Position numbers and translations under genes: made by a program. Source: Pseudomonadota bacterium (lineage in GTDB: Bacteria; Bdellovibrionota; Oligoflexia; Oligoflexales; Oligoflexaceae). Taken from it: a stretch of 6,547 bases of DNA. Shown in pieces: positions 1 to 6,188 of the stretch. The stretch is from positions 1-6,547 of the forward strand of contig JAKQGS010000177.1 of NCBI GenBank assembly GCA_029556045.1. The letters run 5' to 3'. The stretch's first letter is position 1; every line of letters begins with the position of its first letter. The notes beneath the pieces were generated by a model that saw nothing but the letters and a program-made list of their open reading frames with translations, had not been told where the DNA came from and ran no database searches.

Positions 1-1
1 C

Positions 2-673
2 GTACTGGTGACCTGGCCCACACCCCATCGCCTGGGTACCATGATTCCCGCTGGCGAGTGGTCAGGCCAGGATTATCAGCTCATCGTGCTGGATGAATGC
101 CGGGTCGAAAAAAGGACCCCACGCCCGCGCATTGAGGTCCGCTTGATGAACGGGGATGGTTTCATCATCAATTTTCCCCCGGAAGACAAATTACTGCCGC
201 AACCACCTCAAATGCCGAATCTGGTGGTCCCTCGGGACCCCGATGCGGATGCTAGATTGGCGGAAAAAATGGGGACGAAACCCGCTTCCGGTGATCACAA
301 ACAGCCTACTGAAAAAGGGAAGGATGAACATGGTAAAGCGGAGCCGCAGGCAAACGCCAAAGCTGATGATCATGCTGATGCTAAAAGCGGGGCTAAAGTG
401 GAATCAATACCCAAAAAGAAGAAGAAAAACCCAGCCACCACCTTTGATGACACCACCGATCCCCTGCAAAAGTGGATGCTCAAACCCCGTGACACTTACG
501 TGATGCCTTCCTCGGCCATCCTGAAGCAGGGATCACCGGCCGGTATTCGCGGGGAATGCCGCTACCGCCTGAAGGACGCCCCCGGGGATCCGGAAAGTGG
601 GGCCATTGAATGTTTTATTACGGAAACCTATGATTACCTGCGGATGACCCTGCCCTGCACCAAAGGCATGTAA
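2..673 (+). CDS. Hypothetical protein with charged Lys/Ala/Asp-rich linker (5' end outside window)
   Basis: I do not recognise this protein. The reading frame is open to the left edge, so the true start probably lies upstream. A GTG at 8 is the first possible start, but no ribosome binding site can be judged there. Counting from that GTG, residues 1-75 look like a compact beta-rich segment (IPAGEWSGQDYQLIVLDEC, then RPRIEVRLMNGDGFIINFPP). Residues about 85-142 are low-complexity and hydrophilic, rich in Lys, Asp, Glu, Ala and His, ending in five lysines (KKKKKN). Residues about 145-221 form a second ordered part with three cysteines (C184, C202, C217) and a likely beta-hairpin (GECRYRLKD ... 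GAIECFITETYDYLRM). No catalytic motif is visible. The gene ends with TAA, 208 nt before the next one, and is probably transcribed separately. It is likely a real gene, because codon use and composition fit the neighbouring genes and the protein is not a shadow of another gene. Function unknown. Confidence 0.7.
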   Translation, partial: VLVTWPTPHRLGTMIPAGEWSGQDYQLIVLDECRVEKRTPRPRIEVRLMNGDGFIINFPPEDKLLPQPPQMPNLVVPRDPDADARLAEKMGTKPASGDHKQPTEKGKDEHGKAEPQANAKADDHADAKSGAKVESIPKKKKKNPATTFDDTTDPLQKWMLKPRDTYVMPSSAILKQGSPAGIRGECRYRLKDAPGDPESGAIECFITETYDYLRMTLPCTKGM

Positions 674-700
674 CCCGATAAAATCATGAAGCCTATTCCT

Positions 701-720
701 CCCGCATATCCTCGTGCGGG
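701..720 (+). other. GC-rich hairpin downstream of the first gene
   Basis: CCCGCA at 701-706 pairs exactly with TGCGGG at 715-720 around an 8-nt loop, starting 27 nt after the stop codon. No run of T follows on the + strand (the next bases are CCTCAAAACC), and none flanks it on the other strand. It is therefore not a standard intrinsic terminator. It could be a 3'-end stabilising hairpin or a weak pause site. Confidence 0.4.
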
Positions 721-739
721 CCTCAAAACCCCGTCAATT

Positions 740-814
740 CGGCTGTCTGGCCAATTTTTAACTTCCCTTTCTTATCAAAATTTAATATAGAACCTTGCCT
801 ATTTCGGACAGCCG
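740..814. repeat. 8-bp inverted repeat flanking an AT-rich block
   Basis: CGGCTGTC at 740-747 is the exact reverse complement of GACAGCCG at 807-814. Partial similarity continues just outside the arms, and 59 nt separate them. The space between holds the AT-rich candidate promoter, which makes a regulatory role possible. An 8-bp match at this distance can also arise by chance. Confidence 0.4.
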
Positions 815-881
815 GAACCCTTGTGAATGAAATCCCCATCCGGCCGTTCCTGAGACCAAAACCCAAACGTTTGAGTTGCAC

Positions 882-1730
882 ATGAAGGTCTGTCGATTCA
901 TCACCAACCTCCTGTTAACCACCGTTTGGCTGAGCGCCGGCATGGCCGCTGCTGTGGATCAGGAATCCAAACTCGGCGCCTCTACCAAAACCGCAGATAA
1001 TGACTCGCGATTGTCCACCACCGTGACGGTATCCCACACCCGCTCCACCCTGGACCCCCACGACGAACTGGCCACCAGTTATCAGTCGATGGATATTCTG
1101 CTGTCGTACCCCCTGCCCTATGACTTGACCGTCAGCGCCTACGCCAATGTGGATCAGGAAAACGATGTGGATCGGGAAACCCAGGTGGGCAACGCCTACC
1201 TCGGCGTGGGTGGCACGCTGGTGAAGTTTAATGAGCAGGTATCTCTGGTTGGCACCGTGCGGGGCTACGCTCCCACCAATGCGGAAGACCGCAGCTATAA
1301 ATCCTACCGGGGGTCCGCGTTTGCGAGCCCCGGCCTGAAAGTCAACCTGGATCCCATCGTTCCCGGTTTGGCCATTTCCGCTGGCTCTGCCTACAAACAT
1401 GATTTCTACGAATATGAAGACAACCGTGAAAATAACTACAACCTCGAGCGCATTTGGACCAACTCGCTGGTGGCCTCGTACAGCTGGCAGCGACTATCGC
1501 TCTCCCTGACCTGGGCTAATTCCGCCAGCTGGAACACCGACAATCAACGCAATGACGATAGTTACCAGATGGCCCAGGAGATCGCGGTTCAAGCCATGGA
1601 AAATCTGTCGCTCGCAATAGGACATCAGAACGCCGACCGCACCTTCGGGTATGACGGCCTTAGCAACAATATGCGGATGTTTGATGTGAACTCATCGCAG
1701 GTATATGGTTCCGCAGCCTATACCTTTTAA
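882..1730 (+). CDS. Exported outer-membrane beta-barrel-like protein
   Basis: The 282-residue product starts at ATG 882. A TTG at 876 is in frame but would only add two residues. No strong Shine-Dalgarno sequence lies in front of the ATG. Residues 1-24 form a Sec signal peptide: MKVCRF, a hydrophobic core (LLLTTVWLSAGM), then an AAA site with likely cleavage before VDQES. The mature chain of about 258 residues has no cysteine and shows about 10-12 amphipathic segments of alternating residues, such as RLSTTVTVSHTRS, YDLTVSAYANV, VSLVGTVRGYA, LAISAGSAYKH, RLSLSLTWANSAS and LSLAIGHQN. Charged Asn/Asp/Glu-rich loops separate them. It ends in SAAYTF, the C-terminal aromatic signature that the BAM machinery recognises in outer-membrane barrels. 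I cannot assign a transport substrate or family. The protease gene follows after 33 nt without an obvious terminator, so the two are probably co-transcribed. A porin-like channel or an anchoring barrel for the partner lipoprotein are both possible. Confidence 0.85.
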   Translation: MKVCRFITNLLLTTVWLSAGMAAAVDQESKLGASTKTADNDSRLSTTVTVSHTRSTLDPHDELATSYQSMDILLSYPLPYDLTVSAYANVDQENDVDRETQVGNAYLGVGGTLVKFNEQVSLVGTVRGYAPTNAEDRSYKSYRGSAFASPGLKVNLDPIVPGLAISAGSAYKHDFYEYEDNRENNYNLERIWTNSLVASYSWQRLSLSLTWANSASWNTDNQRNDDSYQMAQEIAVQAMENLSLAIGHQNADRTFGYDGLSNNMRMFDVNSSQVYGSAAYTF

Positions 1731-1753
1731 CTTGGTTTTCTGAACTTTCCGAG

Positions 1754-1759
1754 AAGGAG
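1754..1759 (+). promoter_or_regulatory. Ribosome binding site of the metzincin gene
   Basis: AAGGAG lies 4 nt before GTG 1764 and 7 nt before GTG 1767, two adjacent in-frame GTG codons. The longer spacing is closer to the usual optimum, so initiation may occur at 1767, which shortens the signal peptide by one residue without other effect. Confidence 0.75.
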
Positions 1760-1763
1760 ACGT

Positions 1764-4700
1764 GTGGTGGAATTGCGAACAATCGTAAAATCGGTGCGGG
1801 TTTCGTTGCTGATGCTGAGTGTAGCAGCCATGACCCTTGGGGGTTGCGGCAAAAAACGCAGCAAGGAATTTGTACAGGGTGACGGTGAGCACATCAACGC
1901 CATCAGCGAATTCGACGGCAAAACCTTCACCATGACCACCGGCGAAAAGCTGTTTAAAGGTGAAACCTCCCGTGCCGACACGCTGGAAGTTCTCGATGGC
2001 TTTAAGGATGTGAACAGCCTGGATTCCGTCGCCTTTGACATTCCTTCATCGCTGCTGGAGGGGTTGGATCTTTCCGACTTCCACTTTTACGGCAAAGAAA
2101 ACCACACCTACGAAGTTCAGTACAAATTGACCGACAACATGATCATCCTCTCCAAGGTGGCACCGCAGGAGGATATCCCAAGCCAGGAGATGACCTATGC
2201 GGAAAGCCTCGGCAACGGCCGCTATGCGGTACCAATGCTGGGTCTACCGGTCAGTTATGCCACGGTTGAGGAAGTCAAAGACGCCAAGGGCAAAGACACC
2301 CGCCGCATCGCCACCTTTGGCAAGAAGTTCAAAAACGAAGCCACCCATTTCAAAGCGGACCAAAACGCAATTACCTACTTTAAGACAGAGCCAAAGCTGG
2401 ACCTGCTGAAAGCAGACTTTTTCAATTCCACCGACGAGTGGTATTACACCAAGACCCTGATTGGTCGTCCCATCAACAGCGAAGAAACCCTCGGCGAACA
2501 GCTGGCGGCTCTGCGCATGAAGTTTGTGCGCACCAACAACTCCATCCTCGGCGTCGACCTCAACATCGCACCGGAGCAAACCGTTCTGGATCCGGAAAAA
2601 ACCGTGATTGCCCTCGAGATCCCGGTCGAATGGGCGGACTTTAAGCTGACCACCACCGGAGCCGCCGCCTTTTTGGAAGAAACCAAAATCACCAACGGTA
2701 CTCCCGGCGCCCGTTTCTGGGCCAACCGAGCCTACGGCCTTCTGGACTTTAACAACGCCGACCGGCTACAGATGAGCCAGACCCAGGAGAACAAACTGGA
2801 AAAACTGGAAATCAGCGAAAACTACATCTCATTCACCATCTATCAGTCCTCTACCGGCTTTACCTACCAGTACTCCATGGTGAAAGCCAAGAAACCGGTG
2901 GAAGGGCAAGTCCTCTATGGTGATGACAAAGAAAACTTTCACTTCTTTGCAGATCTCCGGAAAGTCATCAATGGCAGTTTGAATACACAGGTCAGCGATA
3001 TTGAAAAACTAGTGCACACCCAACGCATTTACCCGGACAACGGGGAAATCGTGTTCCATATTTCCAAAAACACCCCGGAGATCCCTGCTTATATTCAATC
3101 CATCAAGGACGCCGTGCAGGCGTGGGATGACGCCTTTGCCAAGGCGGATGTGGGCATCCGGGTTCGCCTCGCCGACAAACGCGTTGAGCTGGGTGACGTC
3201 CGCTACCACAAAATCATTTTCTACGGCTATGAAATCGATGCCGGCAACCTGCTCGGTGTTGGCCCCAGTGTTGGGGACTCCCGCACCGGTGAGGTCTTTT
3301 CCGCCTCCACTCACATCTTCCTGCGCACCTATCGGGAAGGTCTGATTCGCAACATCCGCTCGTACCTGCGGGATCAGTTAGGCCTATACAAAGACAAACG
3401 AATCACCGGCATCGAAGCCTTTGACAAAGCTGAAGGTGAAGTGATCCGCGCTGGTGCGCTCGTCATGGCAGGAAATTCAGTGAAAACCGCCGACTTCGAC
3501 GGCTACATGGCAACCAAATATCCGCAATACGTGACGCAAAAAGTTAAATCACCTGTTGATGTGGTGACATCTTCCAAAATTCCCGTTGTTGATCAATTCG
3601 ATGCAAAGACACTATACGACTTGGTCAGTCCTGCCAAATCCTGCTCCTTTGCGTCCATCGCCGCCAGCGCCAACTCCTTTAAACGCCTTGAAGAGCGTTG
3701 TCTCGGCGGTAAAACCGCACTTTCCGATTACGTGGACCGCCTGAAAGCCGCTAACCAATCTTCTGACGAAGTGGTTTACAACGTCGACGGTGAGCATGAT
3801 GCAATTTTGGCTTGCGCCAATGTGATGATGCAGGAGCAACTGTTCTCCACTCTTGTGCATGAGATGGGCCACAATTTTGGTCTGGGTCATAACTTTGCTG
3901 CGTCCAGTGACGCCAAAAACTTCCCCCGTAATGATAAAGGTGAGGTGGTTTCCCCCTATTCCTCTGTGATGGATTATCCCGATGATGATTTTGACAACTT
4001 TCATCAGGTCGGTCCCTATGACGTGGCCGCCATACGCTACCTCTATGGCCGCAAAGCGGAAACCGAAGATGGGGAAATCATCGCGATTCCCAGAGAAAAA
4101 AGCATCAAGACCACCATGGCGGAACTGGGTAAAAAACCCCGTGCTTTCCGGGTATGCAACGACGTTGAAGCTGGTCTGAACGGTACCGACATGTTTCTTG
4201 ATCCCATGTGTGCCCGATGGGACGTGGGTGCAAACCCAGTGGAAGTCACCCGTTGGGCCATCGCTCAAATCCATGCAGGGCATATCCTGAATGGTTACCT
4301 CTACAACAACCGCACCATGTGGTCCGCCAGCGGCAGCACCTACTTTGACCGTCTCCGCCGCATTTACGAGCAGTGGCGCTACTTGATTGAAAACCGCGTT
4401 AACGGTCGTTACCTCACGGCTTTTGCCACGGGTGATGATTACCATGCGGCCATGAAAAAGATCGTGGACGAAGAAGCGGCCCGCGGCAATACCACCTACC
4501 GCGATTATTATGAAGCCTCCCGCATGATCTACGAATTTGCACGGGACATCGTATTTCAACCCATCCGCTTCTGCGTTCTGCAAGGGGAAGGACGGCAACC
4601 GACGCCGATTGAATTCATCCGTCTGCGCTCCAAAATATTTGAAACTAAAAATGAAACAGTACAAACCTGCGAGCAAGCCAAACCGCACCTACCGGATTTG

Positions 4701-5861
4701 ATGGCGCTAGGGTTTATGGGTGGCCCTGAAGTATTGCCCCAACAATTCGAACTAAACCAAGCAGGATCAAATCTCCAACCTTTGGAGCTGACCCTGGATC
4801 CTAACGAGATGGCGAGCCGCATTAAACGTTCAGGCTTTGAAGACTGGGATGGCGTGAATTTTGGCTTAAACCCCATTTACGCCCAAGGCATTATGAACCT
4901 GAAAAACGGAGCCATGGGACTTTTGTTTGACCGAGCACCCCGACTCGTTACCGGAGCGCGGCGCAACTTCCTACCGGCTATGGTGGATGAGCCTGGTAAT
5001 CGTCAAGAAATCGCTAATCTCGTCAGAGATCGCATTTTGAAAGGCGAGTCTTGGAGTCGCCTTGGCTTTAAAGATCTCAACGGCTTCATTCCGGCCTTTG
5101 CCGAATCACGGAATCTGAACAACATCTTGGTGTTCAATATGCTGAAGCTGACAGACGGTCCTGAAAGCACGGGACAATTCCGCGCCCAATTCAGCACGAC
5201 CCGCTATAACAATTTTGACATCAACTCCGGTACCAGCGACATCATCGACATCATCAGCCGTGGAGACTCCTACTGGTACAACCTCGGTGTCCTGAGCGTG
5301 GGTCGTCGCGGCACTTATGCCCATGAGATTCTCACCAAACTCAACCGATTGGAACAGGCCTATCGTGTTGGCGCTTATCGTGCAGCGAACCGTCCGTTGG
5401 AGGGAGAGCTTGTGACGGCCAACAACGATGGTGAGTTCCAACTGGCCCTGCAAGCGCAGATCGATGGTTTGAAAGGGGAAGGCTCCGATGAATTGACCAC
5501 CGAGCAACAGGTTTCCGCATCCTTGGCGGCCCTGGTGCAGTCTATGGTCACCTTCAGCCTCTACCCGCAAAACGATCAGGTGGTGGCCTTTGCCCGACTC
5601 CTGCAAACCGATCTCGCGGCCGCCGCCGCAGGCGGTGCTTCGGTGGATCTGATGGCGGTGGCTTCTGGTGCCGTAAAAAAATTCTTCCAGGGCAACCTCG
5701 GAAATACCATCCGTTTTGAGATGGCTTTCTCGCAAGCAGACCCTGAAAACTTTGACGCTCAATCACAGTTCCTCCGCGCTGGGGCGGTTGGCTCCTGGGA
5801 TGACATGCTCGGTATTGACACTGGGAATAACACCTTTGCCAATAGACCACGCGAAGAGTAA
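1764..5861 (+). CDS. Large lipoprotein zinc metalloprotease, metzincin type (DUF5117/DUF4953-like)
   Basis: This 1365-residue protein is a predicted secreted, lipid-anchored zinc endopeptidase. Residues 1-28 form a lipoprotein signal ending in LGGC (C28); Gly at +2 gives no inner-membrane retention signal, so outer-membrane sorting is likely. Residues about 30-430 are an N-terminal region of unknown role. Residues about 430-515 match the style of DUF5117 proteins: IVFHISKNTPEIP, then DAVQAWDDAF (449-458) and GPSVGDSRTGEV (from 500). The catalytic site is complete: HEMGHNFGLGH at 699-709 supplies H699, H703, H709 and the base E700, with the metzincin Met-turn SVMDY at 734-738 (M736). GPYDVAAIRYLYG (750-762), FRVCND (C798) and DPMCARWD (C816) resemble the DUF4953 part. 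Residues about 980-1365 are mainly helical and unassigned. Seven cysteines follow C28 (627, 646, 684, 798, 816, 937, 969) and may form disulfides. The protein looks longer than typical relatives, which I recall at about 800 residues. The substrate is unknown. The gene lies 33 nt after the barrel gene and is closed by an intrinsic terminator. Confidence 0.92.
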   Translation: MVELRTIVKSVRVSLLMLSVAAMTLGGCGKKRSKEFVQGDGEHINAISEFDGKTFTMTTGEKLFKGETSRADTLEVLDGFKDVNSLDSVAFDIPSSLLEGLDLSDFHFYGKENHTYEVQYKLTDNMIILSKVAPQEDIPSQEMTYAESLGNGRYAVPMLGLPVSYATVEEVKDAKGKDTRRIATFGKKFKNEATHFKADQNAITYFKTEPKLDLLKADFFNSTDEWYYTKTLIGRPINSEETLGEQLAALRMKFVRTNNSILGVDLNIAPEQTVLDPEKTVIALEIPVEWADFKLTTTGAAAFLEETKITNGTPGARFWANRAYGLLDFNNADRLQMSQTQENKLEKLEISENYISFTIYQSSTGFTYQYSMVKAKKPVEGQVLYGDDKENFHFFADLRKVINGSLNTQVSDIEKLVHTQRIYPDNGEIVFHISKNTPEIPAYIQSIKDAVQAWDDAFAKADVGIRVRLADKRVELGDVRYHKIIFYGYEIDAGNLLGVGPSVGDSRTGEVFSASTHIFLRTYREGLIRNIRSYLRDQLGLYKDKRITGIEAFDKAEGEVIRAGALVMAGNSVKTADFDGYMATKYPQYVTQKVKSPVDVVTSSKIPVVDQFDAKTLYDLVSPAKSCSFASIAASANSFKRLEERCLGGKTALSDYVDRLKAANQSSDEVVYNVDGEHDAILACANVMMQEQLFSTLVHEMGHNFGLGHNFAASSDAKNFPRNDKGEVVSPYSSVMDYPDDDFDNFHQVGPYDVAAIRYLYGRKAETEDGEIIAIPREKSIKTTMAELGKKPRAFRVCNDVEAGLNGTDMFLDPMCARWDVGANPVEVTRWAIAQIHAGHILNGYLYNNRTMWSASGSTYFDRLRRIYEQWRYLIENRVNGRYLTAFATGDDYHAAMKKIVDEEAARGNTTYRDYYEASRMIYEFARDIVFQPIRFCVLQGEGRQPTPIEFIRLRSKIFETKNETVQTCEQAKPHLPDLMALGFMGGPEVLPQQFELNQAGSNLQPLELTLDPNEMASRIKRSGFEDWDGVNFGLNPIYAQGIMNLKNGAMGLLFDRAPRLVTGARRNFLPAMVDEPGNRQEIANLVRDRILKGESWSRLGFKDLNGFIPAFAESRNLNNILVFNMLKLTDGPESTGQFRAQFSTTRYNNFDINSGTSDIIDIISRGDSYWYNLGVLSVGRRGTYAHEILTKLNRLEQAYRVGAYRAANRPLEGELVTANNDGEFQLALQAQIDGLKGEGSDELTTEQQVSASLAALVQSMVTFSLYPQNDQVVAFARLLQTDLAAAAAGGASVDLMAVASGAVKKFFQGNLGNTIRFEMAFSQADPENFDAQSQFLRAGAVGSWDDMLGIDTGNNTFANRPREE

Positions 5862-5870
5862 AATCTTCGC
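5851..5870 (+). other. Hairpin enclosing the metzincin stop codon
   Basis: GCGAAGA at 5851-5857 pairs perfectly with TCTTCGC at 5864-5870, leaving a 6-nt loop (GTAAAA) that contains the TAA stop codon. No T-run follows directly. It lies 18 nt ahead of the true terminator, so the transcript probably ends with two stacked hairpins. Ribosomes finishing translation would melt this one. Confidence 0.55.
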
Positions 5871-5888
5871 CTGACGATCACCCAAACG

Positions 5889-5915
5889 GCCCCGCTCTCG
5901 CGGGGCATTTTTTTT
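5889..5915 (+). terminator. Rho-independent terminator after the metzincin gene
   Basis: GCCCCGC (5889-5895) and GCGGGGC (5900-5906) form a perfect 7-bp GC stem with a TCTC tetraloop, followed by A and eight T (5908-5915). It sits 27 nt after the stop codon. It closes the barrel-metzincin transcription unit and separates it from the cytochrome gene. Confidence 0.95.
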
Positions 5916-6027
5916 ATCCGACTTACACGGAAGAAAGATTCTAAATCTAATGGAGACACATCCCATCCGGTAGAATGCATATTTTCCCCATTCATTCCAA
6001 TGAGGGTGAAATCTTACCACCCCAAAT

Positions 6028-6050
6028 AGTTGCCGGTAACCACCGCAACT
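6028..6050 (+). other. Bulged hairpin in the leader
   Basis: AGTTGC (6028-6033) pairs with GCAACT (6045-6050), and GGT (6035-6037) pairs with ACC (6042-6044), with one bulged C (6034) and an AACC loop. That gives nine base pairs. The T-rich sequence after it begins about 10 nt downstream and is interrupted, so it is not a convincing terminator. It could be an operator-like palindrome or an RNA element. Confidence 0.4.
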
Positions 6051-6145
6051 CGTTTATCAATTCATTTTTCTTTTAGTTTCAACCGGAGAGCCACCGATAA
6101 GAGGGGACGAGCCTGGTTAGCAGTCTCATGCATAGAGGCAAACTT

Positions 6146-6152
6146 GAGGAGG
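6146..6152 (+). promoter_or_regulatory. Strong ribosome binding site of the cytochrome lipoprotein gene
   Basis: GAGGAGG lies 9 nt before ATG 6162. This decides the start over the second ATG at 6176, which sits in another frame, and over the ATG at 6128, which lies upstream of the site. Confidence 0.8.
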
Positions 6153-6161
6153 TTTTTCATC

Positions 6162-6188
6162 ATGGCAGCATTTCGATGGCAGCATTTC
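6162..6188 (+). repeat. 13-bp tandem duplication over the start codon
   Basis: ATGGCAGCATTTC occurs at 6162-6174 and again at 6176-6188, a 14-nt period. Each copy begins with an ATG. Because 14 is not a multiple of three, the two ATGs read different frames. Only the first gives the lipoprotein; the second runs into a stop (TAG) near 6292. Confidence 0.9.

Larger units (their letters stand above)
674..881 (+). promoter_or_regulatory. Intergenic control region upstream of the beta-barrel/metzincin pair
   Basis: This 208-nt gap holds no credible gene. Positions about 753-790 form an AT-rich block that stands out from its surroundings and includes TAATAT at 783-788, a plausible -10 box. The best upstream partner is a poor TTAACT at 758-763 with 19-nt spacing, so the promoter is only tentative. 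The block is flanked by an exact 8-bp inverted repeat, CGGCTGTC at 740-747 and GACAGCCG at 807-814, which could be operator half-sites or a long-range stem. No riboswitch pattern is recognised. Promoter placement is inference. Confidence 0.35.
5916..6161 (+). other. Gene-free leader between terminator and cytochrome lipoprotein gene
   Basis: Together with the terminator region this makes about 300 nt without a gene. Only very short ATG-started frames occur, for example 7 codons from the ATG in TAATGGAGAC and 9 codons from the ATG at 6000. Two small hairpins follow each other: GGGTG (6004-6008) with CACCC (6018-6022), and AGTTGC-C-GGT (6028-6037) with ACC-GCAACT (6042-6050) around an AACC loop. 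An AT-rich stretch follows at about 6051-6077. A weak promoter guess is TTGCCG (6030-6035) with TTATCA (6054-6059) at 18-nt spacing. I could not match it to a known riboswitch class. The promoter of the next gene must lie here if the terminator is efficient. Confidence 0.35.

Noticed and set aside
411..430. A-rich tract (AAAAAGAAGAAGAAAAA) as a programmed frameshift site
   Set aside because: The A-runs do not form a slippery heptamer in the right phase, and the reading frame continues normally to a sensible end at 673.
156..503. Alternative + frame inside the first gene
   Set aside because: Its basic, Trp/Pro-scattered translation looks like an out-of-frame reading. The main frame stays open from the left edge to 673 and has more ordinary composition.
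701..720. Hairpin after the first gene as an intrinsic terminator
   Set aside because: The stem is good but no T-tract follows it on either strand, so it is kept only as a hairpin.
915..1400. Antisense open frame opposite the beta-barrel gene
   Set aside because: The Gly/His/Val-rich translation is what results from reading beta-barrel coding sequence backwards. The sense frame has a signal peptide and a C-terminal Phe signature.
3612..4688. Long antisense open frame (358 codons) opposite the metzincin catalytic region
   Set aside because: It is fully covered by the metzincin gene, whose motifs are unambiguous. It has no ribosome binding site or recognisable domain, and open antisense frames are common opposite codon-biased genes.
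5106..5762. Antisense open frame (218 codons) opposite the metzincin C-terminal region
   Set aside because: Entirely inside the sense gene, of unlikely composition and with no independent signal of expression.
6085..6145. Possible cyclic-di-GMP (GEMM) or other riboswitch in the cytochrome leader
   Set aside because: The conserved GEMM core segments (such as the GCAAAGCC block and matched receptor stem) are absent, and no other known class could be matched by eye.
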